Counted from the first letter of the stretch, positions 35,984 to 45,463 are shown. The stretch is DNA of 64,000 bases from Hyphomicrobiales bacterium (GCA_025351165.1 JANXWK010000005.1:87468-151467), one strand, 5' to 3'. Program-made: numbers and translations. The notes: generated by a model not told the origin, from the sequence alone.

Positions 35984-37234
35984 ATGGTAACTTTAAACAT
36001 AAATGTCAAAAATGGTTCTACAGGTAATACAGGTGGGCGCCACAATCACAATGGTGACCACTCAAAACTGAAAAACTTCAATGGTGGCAGGAATTCAACT
36101 GGTGGTTCTTCATCTCCACTAAGTTTAATAATTAATCAGCCTTCGAACAGCGATAGCAACAAAACCAACATTACAATTCAAGAAAACCGTTCAAATTCTG
36201 ATAATCAGTATCGCAATAGAACTACAAACGGTAAATCATCTCGTTCAGGCTCTAGCAGCTCATTAGTCGACGCTTTTAGACTAGGCGCAACAATAGCGGC
36301 TAAAGCAGTTACTGCCCAAAATTCAGCAACTTCACTCATGAACTTGTTGGGTGCAAGTAACAGCGGATATGGTAACAATGGGTATGGCTTGGGCGGTTCT
36401 TCAAACTCATATTTTCCCTACACAGACCCATATTCTTCACTTGGTTTGAATTCAGGCTTTGGAGGATATAACGATTCAAATTCGTATGATCCATTTGGAT
36501 TCAACAGTTTTACATCAGGCATGTATTCTGATCCTTTAAGCAGCTTAGGACTTGGCATTGGTGGTTACGGAAGCAATCCATTTGGTTCAAATCCATTTAA
36601 TGGTGTTTCCAATTCGCTTGTTTCTTTATTGTCTGGTCTATTGGATGGTAATTCCAACAACTCAAATAATTCCAGCAACAGCTGGACAGGGAACTGCAAC
36701 TCAAATCGTCCAACAAGCGGTAGTTGTGGGGGTGCGTATAACACACCTGGTACAGCTATTACACTTGAAATAGGCGGTAGCTCAGCCACAATACCTGCTG
36801 GTTTTACAAAAGCAGCGGATGGTAAAACAGCGTCATTAGCCTATGGTAATAATTCTATTGCTTTTAATCAAGCCGATCAAAGCGTTGTAGCGACAGATAA
36901 AACAACAGGTAAAAGCATCAGGATCTGGGGCGACCCGCACGGCCCAGATGGTGATTTTAAAGGAACAAAGACCTACAAACTGCCTGATGGAACAAGCATG
37001 ACACTTAAGACTGCTCCTCAGTCAGGTGTAACTGATCCAAATGCGCAAACATTTGTTCAGTCAGCAACTTTCAGCAAAAAAGGTCTCGACTCAGTAAGAG
37101 TTAACAATATTACTGCTCCAACTTCTGGTGCGGGTATAAATGCTGAAACTTTGGACCGTAGAGAAGCGCGTCAGGATAAAAACGCAGCAGTAAACATGGT
37201 AAGTTATAATGCTAATTACGAAAAGATTGCGTAA
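35984..37234 (+). CDS. Gly/Ser/Asn-rich protein with C-terminal DUF1521-like (MIIA) domain
   Basis: A 416-residue protein in two parts. Residues 1-245 are low complexity: an Asn/Ser/Gly/His-rich leader, then a Gly/Tyr/Ser/Phe-rich stretch (SGYGNNGYGLGG, SNPFGSNPF), without signal peptide or membrane segment. Residues 255-370 resemble DUF1521: ITLEIGGSSATIPAGF, then RIWGDPH at 313-319, DGDFKG, and TYKLPDGTSMTLKT. DUF1521 is the metal-ion-inducible autocleavage domain of rhizobial NopE effectors, which break between Asp and Pro of a GDPHVD motif. Here the motif is GDPHGPDG, with D317-P318 the predicted scissile bond but Val replaced by Gly. I infer a secreted, self-processing protein; neither secretion nor cleavage can be shown from sequence. 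Confidence 0.75.
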   Translation: MVTLNINVKNGSTGNTGGRHNHNGDHSKLKNFNGGRNSTGGSSSPLSLIINQPSNSDSNKTNITIQENRSNSDNQYRNRTTNGKSSRSGSSSSLVDAFRLGATIAAKAVTAQNSATSLMNLLGASNSGYGNNGYGLGGSSNSYFPYTDPYSSLGLNSGFGGYNDSNSYDPFGFNSFTSGMYSDPLSSLGLGIGGYGSNPFGSNPFNGVSNSLVSLLSGLLDGNSNNSNNSSNSWTGNCNSNRPTSGSCGGAYNTPGTAITLEIGGSSATIPAGFTKAADGKTASLAYGNNSIAFNQADQSVVATDKTTGKSIRIWGDPHGPDGDFKGTKTYKLPDGTSMTLKTAPQSGVTDPNAQTFVQSATFSKKGLDSVRVNNITAPTSGAGINAETLDRREARQDKNAAVNMVSYNANYEKIA

Positions 37235-37260
37235 TTAGTTTAATTTTATTGTTTTACTGA

Positions 37261-37295
37261 AAACGCTCTGTACCACATTGGTGCAGAGCGTTTTT
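37261..37295 (+). terminator. Rho-independent terminator of the DUF1521-like gene
   Basis: CGCTCTGTACC pairs with GGTGCAGAGCG (one G-U pair) around ACATT, extended by AAA/TTT and ending in five Ts. It begins 27 bases after the stop codon; a strong intrinsic terminator that isolates the gene from the downstream DUF2336 gene. Confidence 0.92.
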
Positions 37296-37599
37296 GTGTC
37301 ATATGTATCAAGAAATTTTTTGGCACTTAATGGCCCTCAGCTTCGCCTTGCACTCAAAACTTTATACATCACGGATTAAGCTTTATAAACGCCGCTTCTG
37401 ACAATCATTTCAATGTAAAATGCCCTAGGCATTACCAAAAAATATTTGGCCTGATGGTAGAATTTTTCTCATTCATAAAATTTTTTGTAAATCTGCCATG
37501 GTTTACGGTTTGAAACAGCTTAAAATTTGAACTATTTTTACATGCATTTAATAGTTTTAGTCCAACTATGGACACAAAGGTTATAATTGGATTGATTTT
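37296..37599. other. Spacer before the DUF2336 gene
   Basis: About 304 AT-rich bases with no gene. No copy of the TGTAAGGTT repeat and no clear sigma-70 hexamers are visible, although the promoter of the DUF2336 gene should lie here. Confidence 0.5.
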
Positions 37600-38625
37600 A
37601 TGGTGGAGTTCGAGCGTGAGCTAAAACTATGTTCATCTCATTCTGTGGAGGATGCACATGATATTGAACCCGTAAATGCAATATTTACCCTTTTAATGTC
37701 AGCCTCACCAAACGCAGTAACATCCAATATTCAAATATTCGATCAGATAGTAAAACGTGTACTACCATCCCTTGGCGACTTTGAAAAAAACTGTATTTTA
37801 AATAAGTTACATATTTTGAAATACAATTTGGCCGGGCAGGAGCTAAGTGAATATGACCTCATAAAACATGCAAGATTTGCAACACCAGGTGAGCTCGAAG
37901 ACATAGCCTTAAAATCAAATTTGCCTGTTTCTGTTACGAGCATACTTGTTTCCAGAGGGTTTTCGCAGGCGATTTGTGTGCTTACAGCAAATAAAACTGC
38001 AAAATTGTCGAAATCAAGCTTGTCCATGATTATTGAACTGGCATTCAGCAACCTTCAGCTAAAAGAAAATCTTACACATAGAATAGATGTTCCAGAAGCT
38101 CTTTTGCTGCGTCTAATGCCGTATTTAAACGAAAATCAAAAAGTTCAGCTTCTTACGGCAGATTTTGTAATAGACAGTAAAACTGCTGTTCAGTGTCTTG
38201 CAAATGAAAGGGATATGAATCCTGGTAATGGGGTGGATCCATCACGCGCTATTGATGATACTCTGTCTCGATTATGTATTGAAATGCGCATCCATGAAAT
38301 TGCAGATGTTCTTTCAGAAAGGCTTTGTATGCCCCTTGCGCTGGCAATGAATTTTTTAAACAGTCGAATGGATTTTTGTCGGGCCCTCGTCCTGAATGCA
38401 GCTGGCGCAGACGTAAATTCCGTTTTGAGCATACTGCGTCTCAAGCAAATTAAAAACGTAAGACTAAACAGTGATGCTGGCGCGATACACAAATTGTCTC
38501 AAAACTATACGCTGGAAAAGGCTTTTCATATTATAAATCTGTGTTTGGAAAAAATGCAGAAAATTGGATTGATAGGTCCAGATATAATTCGAAATTCTGA
38601 TGCGTTCTTTGCATCAGAATATTAA
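37600..38625 (+). CDS. DUF2336 domain-containing protein
   Basis: A 341-residue, mostly helical protein with the HEAT-like repeats seen in alphaproteobacterial DUF2336 proteins: LTHRIDVPEALLLRLMPYLNEN is represented here by DVPEALLLRLMPYL, and similar helix pairs recur (LALAMNFLNSRMDFCRALVL). DUF2336 proteins are often found near two-component or cell-cycle genes, but no biochemical function is known. It is a single gene between the orphan pair and the liv operon. No good ribosome-binding site precedes ATG 37600, so the start is uncertain. Confidence 0.72.
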   Translation: MVEFERELKLCSSHSVEDAHDIEPVNAIFTLLMSASPNAVTSNIQIFDQIVKRVLPSLGDFEKNCILNKLHILKYNLAGQELSEYDLIKHARFATPGELEDIALKSNLPVSVTSILVSRGFSQAICVLTANKTAKLSKSSLSMIIELAFSNLQLKENLTHRIDVPEALLLRLMPYLNENQKVQLLTADFVIDSKTAVQCLANERDMNPGNGVDPSRAIDDTLSRLCIEMRIHEIADVLSERLCMPLALAMNFLNSRMDFCRALVLNAAGADVNSVLSILRLKQIKNVRLNSDAGAIHKLSQNYTLEKAFHIINLCLEKMQKIGLIGPDIIRNSDAFFASEY

Positions 38626-38861
38626 GATATGATTTTTAAATTAAGGCGTCTGTAAAGGATTTATTTTAAAATTTGAATTGCCAAAAATTCATTTTTGTCG
38701 TTTGTCTGGTAAGAGCATTAAATGCTTGTGTTGGTTTTACACACTCACTAAAAACAGTTGCATAAAAAATGCTAAGGTTTCGGCGCCAGATACACAAATG
38801 ACAGCTATCCACAAATGCTGAAAATTTGATATTTGGCTATTATAAACTAAGGGAGAGCACA

Positions 38862-40067
38862 ATGAACATACGTAGATTTATCCTTTTACTCACAGCATCC
38901 ACATTCCTGACAGGCGTAAGTCACGCGGCGGATCCAATAAAAGTAGGCCTTTCTGGCCCTTTTACCGGTGGCTCATCTTCAATGGGCGTTAGTATGCGTG
39001 ATGGTGTAAAGCTCGCAGTTGATGAAATCAACAAGGCTGGTGGTGTCCTTGGTCGTCCAATTCAGTTGGTGGAGCGTGATGATGAAGCCAAAAATGAAGT
39101 TGGTGTTCAAGTCGCACAGGAACTGATTAACAAAGAGCAGGTTGTTGCAACACTTGGTTTTATCAATACTGGAGTTTCTTTAGCATCCCAGCGTTTTTAT
39201 CAGGAAGCTGAAATTCCCGTATTCAATAATGTTTCTACAGGCTCTGTTATAACGAAACAGTTTTTACCGCCTGATCACAAGAATAACTATATTTTCCGCA
39301 ACGGTGCCAATGATACAATTCAAAGTGCCATGATTGTAGAAGAGGCAATAGGCAGGCAGGGGTTTAAAAAGCCCGCCATTCTTTCAGATTCAACAAATTA
39401 TGGACAGTTAGGCCGTGCGGATATTGAAACTGCTCTGGCAGCAAAAGGTGTAAAGCCTGTTGCAGTAGAAAAATTCAACGTAAAAGATACGGATATGACG
39501 GCCCAGATTTTACGTGCAAAGGAAGCTGGTGCCGATGTGATATTAACGTATGCAATCGGTCCTGAGTTGGCTCAAATTGCGAATGGAATGGCAAAACTTG
39601 GTTGGAAAGTTCCGCTAATTGGTTCTTGGACTTTGTCCATGGCAAGTTACATAGACACTGCTGGTGTTAATGGAGAAGGGGCTCTTATGCCTCAGACGTT
39701 TATTCAGGTGCCAAATACGCCAAAGCGCGCATCCTTTATATCTGCTTATCAAAAGATGTTCAACGTGGACCGTATGCCATCACCTGTCTCTGCAGCCCAG
39801 GGCTATGATTCTGTGTACCTTCTGGTTGCCGCAATCAAGCAGGCAGGAAGCACAAAGGGTCCTAAAATCAGGGAAGCATTGGAAAACCTGAATGAAAAAG
39901 TAGAAGGTGTTGTAACCATTTATGATAAACCATTCAGCCCAACTGATCACGAAGCAATCTCTGGCAATATTCCTGTATTTGGTATTGTAAAGGGCGGAAA
40001 AGTTATTCCAGCTCATCCAGAAGATATAGCAGGCGATAAAGCAGTTAGAATTAAGCCTAAGGCATAA
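38862..40067 (+). CDS. Branched-chain amino-acid ABC transporter substrate-binding protein (LivJ-like)
   Basis: Periplasmic type I binding protein. A signal peptide (MNIRRFILLLTASTFLTG, cleavage near SHA-A 20-23) precedes PIKVGLSGPFTGGSSSMG, the start of a Peripla_BP_6 fold, followed by RDGVKLAVDEINKAGGVLG and ERDDEAKNEVGVQVAQELI. I start at ATG 38862, 5 bases after GGGAGAG; the open frame to 38826 would add a nonsense leader. It heads a liv operon. Substrates of this family vary widely (amino acids, amides, aromatics), so leucine specificity is not assured. Confidence 0.92.
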   Translation: MNIRRFILLLTASTFLTGVSHAADPIKVGLSGPFTGGSSSMGVSMRDGVKLAVDEINKAGGVLGRPIQLVERDDEAKNEVGVQVAQELINKEQVVATLGFINTGVSLASQRFYQEAEIPVFNNVSTGSVITKQFLPPDHKNNYIFRNGANDTIQSAMIVEEAIGRQGFKKPAILSDSTNYGQLGRADIETALAAKGVKPVAVEKFNVKDTDMTAQILRAKEAGADVILTYAIGPELAQIANGMAKLGWKVPLIGSWTLSMASYIDTAGVNGEGALMPQTFIQVPNTPKRASFISAYQKMFNVDRMPSPVSAAQGYDSVYLLVAAIKQAGSTKGPKIREALENLNEKVEGVVTIYDKPFSPTDHEAISGNIPVFGIVKGGKVIPAHPEDIAGDKAVRIKPKA

Positions 40068-40168
40068 TCTGCGTTGTAAATAAGCACAGCACTGTTCAAA
40101 ATCTTATTTTGGGTGGTGCTGTGCAGCTTTCCCATTCCATTGAAACGCTAAATCATGGCAGGCCAAAC

Positions 40169-41041
40169 ATGCAGAATTTTTTCCAGGCACTTGTAAGTGG
40201 GGCTGCAGTAGGCATGATATATGCCGTCATAGCATTTGGGTATCAATTAACTTTTGCTACATCGAAAACCTTGAATTTTGGTCAGGGCGAGGCTCTCATG
40301 CTTGGAGGCTTGGTAGGCCTCACTGTGTCTTCATATACCGGCTATTGGATCATGCTGCCAATTGTCATGGCTTTTGGTCTGCTGCAAGGTTCTGTTGTTG
40401 AACTTTTAGGTGTAAGACAGGCAATAAAGATAAAGTCTGAAGCTGGCTGGATTATGGCAACTATCGCTTTGGGAATTATTTTTCTGAATCTTGCAGAAAA
40501 TATCTGGGGTCGTGACGATCTAAAGTTTCCATCCCCGTTATCAGAACAGCCTTTGAGTTTTAAAGGCGTTAATATTCTTCCAATGGAAGTCCTGGTTGTT
40601 ATAGGTGCGGTTCTTTTGATGATTGCCGTCGAGGTTTTCAACAGAAAATCAATATATGGCAAGGCGGTTGTCGCAACGTCAAATGATCGCGATGCTGCTG
40701 GCCTTATGGGAATTAACACCTCTGCGATCATTACTTTTTCTTATGCCCTGTCTTCCATGGCAGCGGCATTTGCTGGAGTTCTAGTCGCTCCGGTTACCTT
40801 GACAGGTGCAACCATGGGGTCTGCCCTAGGTTTAAAAGCTTTTGCTGTTGCAATCATTGGAGGTTTGTCCTCTGGCATGGGTGTTATAGTAGGTGGTTTA
40901 CTCCTTGGCGTTATCGAAACAATGACAGGTCTTTATTTTTCAACTGGATACAAGGATGTTCCAGGCTTAATTCTGCTTTTGCTTGTTTTGTCTTTTAAGC
41001 CATCGGGTCTTTTTGGTAAGTCTACTATTAAAAAAGTATAA
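40169..41041 (+). CDS. Branched-chain amino-acid ABC transporter permease (LivH-like)
   Basis: One of two channel subunits, about 290 residues and eight hydrophobic helices. Typical LivH features: LVSGAAVGMIYAVIAFGYQL, KTLNFGQGEALMLGGLVGL, and the EAA-like cytoplasmic loop ATSNDRDAAGLMGINTSAII with the conserved GLSSGMGVIVGGLLLGVIE. ATG 40169 lies 7 bases after AGG; the open frame to 40109 has an implausible hydrophilic leader. Between the binding protein and the fused LivM-LivG gene in one operon. Confidence 0.92.
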   Translation: MQNFFQALVSGAAVGMIYAVIAFGYQLTFATSKTLNFGQGEALMLGGLVGLTVSSYTGYWIMLPIVMAFGLLQGSVVELLGVRQAIKIKSEAGWIMATIALGIIFLNLAENIWGRDDLKFPSPLSEQPLSFKGVNILPMEVLVVIGAVLLMIAVEVFNRKSIYGKAVVATSNDRDAAGLMGINTSAIITFSYALSSMAAAFAGVLVAPVTLTGATMGSALGLKAFAVAIIGGLSSGMGVIVGGLLLGVIETMTGLYFSTGYKDVPGLILLLLVLSFKPSGLFGKSTIKKV

Positions 41042-41117
41042 CATTTAATGTGAGCAGGGCAGTGTATTTGCCCTCAACATAAAGATAAAAATCTGTATTT
41101 CGGGGGCGCAAAATTCT

Positions 41118-43109
41118 ATGACTATAAAACCTTTCATGATTATAGCCGGTATTTTGGCTCTTTTTTCAATTCCGTGTTTTGTTACCAGTCCCTATTATCT
41201 GCACCTGATTACAACGATTGCCATATTCTCCATACTTGTATTGGGGTTGGATATTGTGTTTGGTTACACAGGCGAAGTATCTATCGGACACTCCGCACTG
41301 TTTGGTATAGGTGCCTATACAGCTGGTGTTCTTCTACTTAAGCTCAACATTGGCTTTTGGATTGCGATACCGCTTGGAATGGGTATTGCAGCTGGATTTG
41401 GAGCATTATTGGCTTTACCAGCATTGCGGGTTACGGGGCCATATCTTGCCATGGTAACGCTGGCATTTGGAACAATAATTCAAATCCTCATAAACGAAAT
41501 GACCTTTCTTACAGATGGTCCTCTTGGAATTAAGTTAGCTACTCCACTCCTTTTGGACCTGCGTTCATTTGGCAACTACATACCCTTTTTTGATATGAGC
41601 CTTAAGCTCATGAAAGAGGTAGGTTATTATTATATTGTAGTTGCGGCCCTTCTCGCAACGCTTCTGGTTATCAATAGAATACTTGCATCGCATTACGGGC
41701 GCGCATTTGAAGCCCTGCGTGACAGCCCCATTGCATCAGACTGCATGGGAGTGAGCGTTTATAAACACAAGGTTTTGGCCTTTGTCATCAGTGCAGCTTT
41801 TGCAGGCCTTGCAGGCGTTTTGTTTTCATATTCTGAACAGTACATTGCTCCAAACAACTTTAACTTTGAACAGTCAATTCAATTTTTGCTCGCAGTTACT
41901 ATGGGGGGGCGAAAATCACGTCTAGGGCCAGTTTTAGGTGCTGTAATCATAGTGATTTTGCCAAACCTTTTAGCTGACATTGAGCTGTTCCGCATTATTG
42001 CTGGTGTAATTGCAGCAATTGCAGTTATTGCTGGCATTACAGCCTTTGCCAGAAACACCGAAGATCGAGTAAGGATTCTTCTGCCTGTGGTTCTATGCGT
42101 CGGCTTCTTTGCCTTTTCTTTATATTTACAGAACATTACAGATTTCAAGAAAACTGTTTATGGCTTGATGATCCTCTTTGTTGTGTATTATTTACCAGAT
42201 GGTATTGTGGGCTTTTTCAAAAAGCTTCTCATGGCAATTAATCCAAAACTGGTTAAAACCCATGCTGTTATTTCAGCCGGGGCGGATTCATCTACCGTTT
42301 GGGCTGCAACACCTCCTGCCAGCAAAACAGAGGCTCTTTTGTCGGTAGATAAGATTGTTATGCAGTTTGGAGGTCTTAAAGCTCTGAACACTGTAGACTT
42401 GAGCGTAAAGCCAGGAACAGTACATGGTCTTATCGGGCCAAATGGTTCTGGAAAAAGTACGATGATGAACGTGCTGACAGGCATATATGTGCCCACAAGC
42501 GGGGGCATCAGCTTTGATAACATCAATATTATAGGCAAAAAATCCCCTGAAATAGCAGCTTGCGGCATCGCGCGTACGTTTCAGAATGTGCAGCTCTTCA
42601 GCGAGCTGACCCTTATTGAAAACGTTATGGTAGGACTTCACCATACCTACAAAGCAAATCTGTTTGATGTCTCTCTGGCTACCCCACGTGCAAACAAGGA
42701 TGAGAATACCGCTCGCATTCGTGCGATGAGTATCTTGCAGTTTGTTGGACTGGATGCGTTGGCCAACGAAGAAGCGCGTAATCTTCCATATGGTAAAATG
42801 CGCCTGCTAGAGATTGGGCGCGCCTTGGCACTTGATCCAAAACTGCTTTTATTGGATGAACCAGCTGCAGGGCTAACAGCACCAGACATCAAGGATCTGG
42901 TTGAAATTATCCGTAAAATTAAATCTCATGGCATTACGATCATTTTAATAGAACATCATATGGATGTTGTAATGAGTGTATCTGATACTGTAACGGTTCT
43001 CGATTTTGGGCAGAAAATTGCCGAGGGTCTACCAGCAGATGTGCAAGCTAATCCTCGTGTGATTGAAGCCTATCTTGGTGGATCATCAGCTGTTGCGGAG
43101 GCGCATTAA
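41118..43109 (+). CDS. Fused ABC transporter permease-ATPase (LivM-LivG)
   Basis: A single 663-residue protein joins both functions. Residues 1-375 form a LivM-type permease (TGEVSIGHSALFGIGAYTAG, EALRDSPIASDCMGV cytoplasmic loop, GRKSRLGPVLGAVIIV), with extra C-terminal helices; a short linker (375-395) leads into a LivG-type ATPase: P-loop GPNGSGKSTMMNVL, Q-loop ARTFQNVQLF, degenerate signature LPYGKMRLLEIGRAL, Walker B LLLLDEPAAGL, His switch LIEHHMD. Fusions of this kind are known in alphaproteobacteria. The operon then needs only LivF as second ATPase. Confidence 0.94.
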   Translation: MTIKPFMIIAGILALFSIPCFVTSPYYLHLITTIAIFSILVLGLDIVFGYTGEVSIGHSALFGIGAYTAGVLLLKLNIGFWIAIPLGMGIAAGFGALLALPALRVTGPYLAMVTLAFGTIIQILINEMTFLTDGPLGIKLATPLLLDLRSFGNYIPFFDMSLKLMKEVGYYYIVVAALLATLLVINRILASHYGRAFEALRDSPIASDCMGVSVYKHKVLAFVISAAFAGLAGVLFSYSEQYIAPNNFNFEQSIQFLLAVTMGGRKSRLGPVLGAVIIVILPNLLADIELFRIIAGVIAAIAVIAGITAFARNTEDRVRILLPVVLCVGFFAFSLYLQNITDFKKTVYGLMILFVVYYLPDGIVGFFKKLLMAINPKLVKTHAVISAGADSSTVWAATPPASKTEALLSVDKIVMQFGGLKALNTVDLSVKPGTVHGLIGPNGSGKSTMMNVLTGIYVPTSGGISFDNINIIGKKSPEIAACGIARTFQNVQLFSELTLIENVMVGLHHTYKANLFDVSLATPRANKDENTARIRAMSILQFVGLDALANEEARNLPYGKMRLLEIGRALALDPKLLLLDEPAAGLTAPDIKDLVEIIRKIKSHGITIILIEHHMDVVMSVSDTVTVLDFGQKIAEGLPADVQANPRVIEAYLGGSSAVAEAH

Positions 43110-43110
43110 A

Positions 43111-43833
43111 ATGTTACGCATTGAAAATCTTGTTGCTGGCTATGGTAAAGTTCAGGTTCTTCAGGGTATTTCCCTGCATGTGCCAGAAGGCAAGCTTGTC
43201 ACGCTTATAGGGTCTAACGGAGCTGGTAAAACAACGACTCTGCGGGCACTTTCAGGTATGATAAAACCTGAATCTGGCAAAATAACATTAAATGGCACTG
43301 ATATTGCGGGTCTTCCCGCATTTAAGATCACCCGTTTGGGCCTTGCTCATTCACCCGAAGGCCGCAGAATTTTTCCAACGCTAAGCGTTGCGGATAATAT
43401 GGTGCTTGGAGCCTTTCCACGTCTTACAGGTGCACGTCCAAAGGGCGATGTTCAGGCTGATATTGAACGCAACTATGATTTATTCCCACGCCTGGGTGAG
43501 CGTAAAGAACAGCTTGCTGGGACGCTGTCTGGGGGCGAACAGCAGATGCTTGCCATGAGTAGAGCGCTCATGCTTCAACCTCAGGTACTGCTTCTGGATG
43601 AGCCATCCATGGGCCTGTCTCCAAAGCTGGTGGAAGAAGTATTTATCATCATAAACCGACTGAAGCGTGAAAAAATTACAATGCTGCTTGTCGAACAATT
43701 TGCTGCTGCTGCCCTTGAAGTTGCAGATTATGGCTATGTTATGGAAAATGGCAGGCTCTCCGCGTCTGGCGAAGCAAGCGCCCTTAAAAACGATCCTGCA
43801 GTGCGTGCAGCATATTTAGGTCAGGCTCATTAG
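43111..43833 (+). CDS. Branched-chain amino-acid ABC transporter ATP-binding protein (LivF-like)
   Basis: Second ATPase, 240 residues: P-loop GSNGAGKTTTLRAL, LAHSPEGRRIFPTLSV (a LivF hallmark), intact signature LSGGEQQMLAMSRAL, Walker B LLLDEPSMGLSP and LLVEQFA. I start at ATG 43111, one base after the stop of the preceding gene; the open frame to 43063 lies inside that gene. Last gene of the liv operon. Confidence 0.94.
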   Translation: MLRIENLVAGYGKVQVLQGISLHVPEGKLVTLIGSNGAGKTTTLRALSGMIKPESGKITLNGTDIAGLPAFKITRLGLAHSPEGRRIFPTLSVADNMVLGAFPRLTGARPKGDVQADIERNYDLFPRLGERKEQLAGTLSGGEQQMLAMSRALMLQPQVLLLDEPSMGLSPKLVEEVFIIINRLKREKITMLLVEQFAAAALEVADYGYVMENGRLSASGEASALKNDPAVRAAYLGQAH

Positions 43834-43871
43834 AATAGTGTCTGACTTACATTTTGGTTTGCCAAGTCAAT

Positions 43872-43905
43872 AGAGATCCACAGTAAAACTATGTGGAAAA
43901 TCTCT
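43872..43905 (+). terminator. Possible terminator of the liv operon
   Basis: AGAGAT-CCACA pairs with TGTGG-(AAA bulge)-ATCTCT, starting 38 bases after the livF stop, with a T run (TTTTTT) about 10 bases after the stem. The bulge and displaced T tract make it a moderate candidate only. Confidence 0.4.
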
Positions 43906-44032
43906 TGGAAAAATCTTTTTTAAAGTAATTGCGGTAAATTGGGCTGCGGCCTCTAAGACTAATTCAGGAACATAAAAGTTTTCTCACCGTTTGGCTAATA
44001 CAGCAATCAAATCAAACGAAGGGATTATTACA

Positions 44033-44956
44033 ATGTTCATGAGAGTAGACAAATTGCAGGCAGAATTACCTGCTCCCAAGAGAAAAGATCCTAATGCGGC
44101 AGCTGCCCTCCAGGAATTACTGGGTGGAAAATATGGCGAGATGTCAACATTAAGTAACTACATGTTTCAAAGCTTTAATTTCCGAAGTAAAACAAAGCTG
44201 AAACCATTTTACAATTTAGTTGCTTGCATTACCGCAGAAGAATTGGGCCATGTTGAGCTGGTAAGCAATGGGGTTGCAATGCTTAATAATGGACCCGATA
44301 ATGACGGTGATGAAGAAGATGGCGGAGACATATCAAATGCGCCATACGATAAAATGAACGATATTAGATTGGCCGCATCCTTCCTGTCCAACGGTGGGGG
44401 TGCAACCCCTGTCAACAGTAATGGCGTATCGTGGAATAATGATTTTGTTACAACAACTGGAAATTTAATAACGGATCTACTGCATAATTTTCATCTGGAA
44501 TGCGGCGCAAGGCTCCATAAAATGCGTGTATATTCAACACTGAGTGATCCAACTGGTCGTGAAGTGTGTGGTTATTTGCTCGTAAGAGGATCTGTTCACG
44601 CGCATGCCTATGCGTTGGCACTCAAACATTTAACAGGTGTTGAAATTGAAAAAATGCTGCCAACTCCCAATATCAACCTTGATAAAATCCCAGAATGTCA
44701 AAAATACCTGGCTGAGGGGTCGCATCGTCGCCTGTATACCTTTAGTCCAAAGGATTATAAAGAAATGTCGGGCATATGGGGCAATGGGGAGATGGCATTG
44801 CCAGGCGATCCACCAGGTGAACTTGAAGTTGTTGTTGGAATGCCAGAAGGTGGAAAAATTCACCAGCTTACAGGGGTACCTTCAGCTTTTACGCCTGATT
44901 ATGCCCCTGAGGAAATGTTTGAAATTGCAACAAAACTCTTTAAAGCCTCATTATAG
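44033..44956 (+). CDS. Manganese catalase
   Basis: Non-haem catalase that dismutates hydrogen peroxide at a dimanganese centre. The 307-residue protein aligns with the family: MRVDKLQAELP start, ALQELLGGKYGEMSTLSNYMFQ (E of GEMS a ligand), ITAEELGHVELV (Glu and His ligands) and FHLECGARLHKMRVY, LLVRGSVHAHAYAL, with the long C-terminal tail around the subunit. ATG 44033 is preceded by GAAGGGA at 9 bases; an upstream in-frame TTG at 43991 is less likely. Single-gene unit, probably part of oxidative-stress defence. Confidence 0.93.
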   Translation: MFMRVDKLQAELPAPKRKDPNAAAALQELLGGKYGEMSTLSNYMFQSFNFRSKTKLKPFYNLVACITAEELGHVELVSNGVAMLNNGPDNDGDEEDGGDISNAPYDKMNDIRLAASFLSNGGGATPVNSNGVSWNNDFVTTTGNLITDLLHNFHLECGARLHKMRVYSTLSDPTGREVCGYLLVRGSVHAHAYALALKHLTGVEIEKMLPTPNINLDKIPECQKYLAEGSHRRLYTFSPKDYKEMSGIWGNGEMALPGDPPGELEVVVGMPEGGKIHQLTGVPSAFTPDYAPEEMFEIATKLFKASL

Positions 44957-45019
44957 ATATAAGCTGATGAAGTTTGATTTTTTAATTTCACAAAGTGTTT
45001 TTGAAGTAAAATTCAAGGA

Positions 45020-45370
45020 CTAAACAGCTGCAATAACAACGATTTCAACTGTGTATTTTGGATGAGCCAGCTTTGCTTCCAGTGTAGCGCGCGCTGGTGT
45101 TTCGCCTGGTATAACCCAGCCTTCCCAGATAGAGTTCATTTCTGCAAATGTGTTAATATCAGCAAGATAAATTGTTGCAGATAGCAACTTGCTTTTATCT
45201 GTACCAGCTTTTTCAAGCAGAATATCAATCAGGCCTAAAATTTCTTTTGTTTGCTCTGCAATACTTTGGCCAGCCATTTTATCTGCGACTTGTCCTGCAA
45301 GATAAACAGTACCTCCATAAATGACGGCGGCACTCATGCGTGGGCCTGTATCAATACGTCTTATACTCAT
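45020..45370 (-). CDS. RidA family deaminase (reactive imine/enamine intermediate)
   Basis: A 116-residue protein of the YjgF/YER057c/UK114 fold. Features: MSAAVIYGGTVYLAGQVAD, the conserved Arg in PARATLEAKL and the C-terminal KYTVEIVVIAAV. Canonical RidA has the pattern C/S-x-A-R and E at the end; here PARATLEAKLA fits and the C-terminal Glu is present, but it belongs to a divergent subgroup (RutC-like or Rid2/3), so the substrate is uncertain. ATG 45370 with GGAGAG is better than the M four residues upstream. Confidence 0.85.
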   Translation of the reverse strand: MSIRRIDTGPRMSAAVIYGGTVYLAGQVADKMAGQSIAEQTKEILGLIDILLEKAGTDKSKLLSATIYLADINTFAEMNSIWEGWVIPGETPARATLEAKLAHPKYTVEIVVIAAV

Positions 45371-45463
45371 AATACTCTCCATTTGTAAGGTTAGTTGTAT
45401 ATTTAAGGCTTTTGGTGAACTATGTAGCTGAAAGGATCATTTCTATCCAACACAAAATATCAA

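Noticed and set aside
45384..45411. A TGTAAGGTT half-site followed by TTAAGGCTT near the ridA start
   Set aside because: The two sites are 19 bases apart, not 11 or 22, lie on the strand facing the transaldolase 3' end, and overlap the ridA leader in the wrong direction; chance single half-site.
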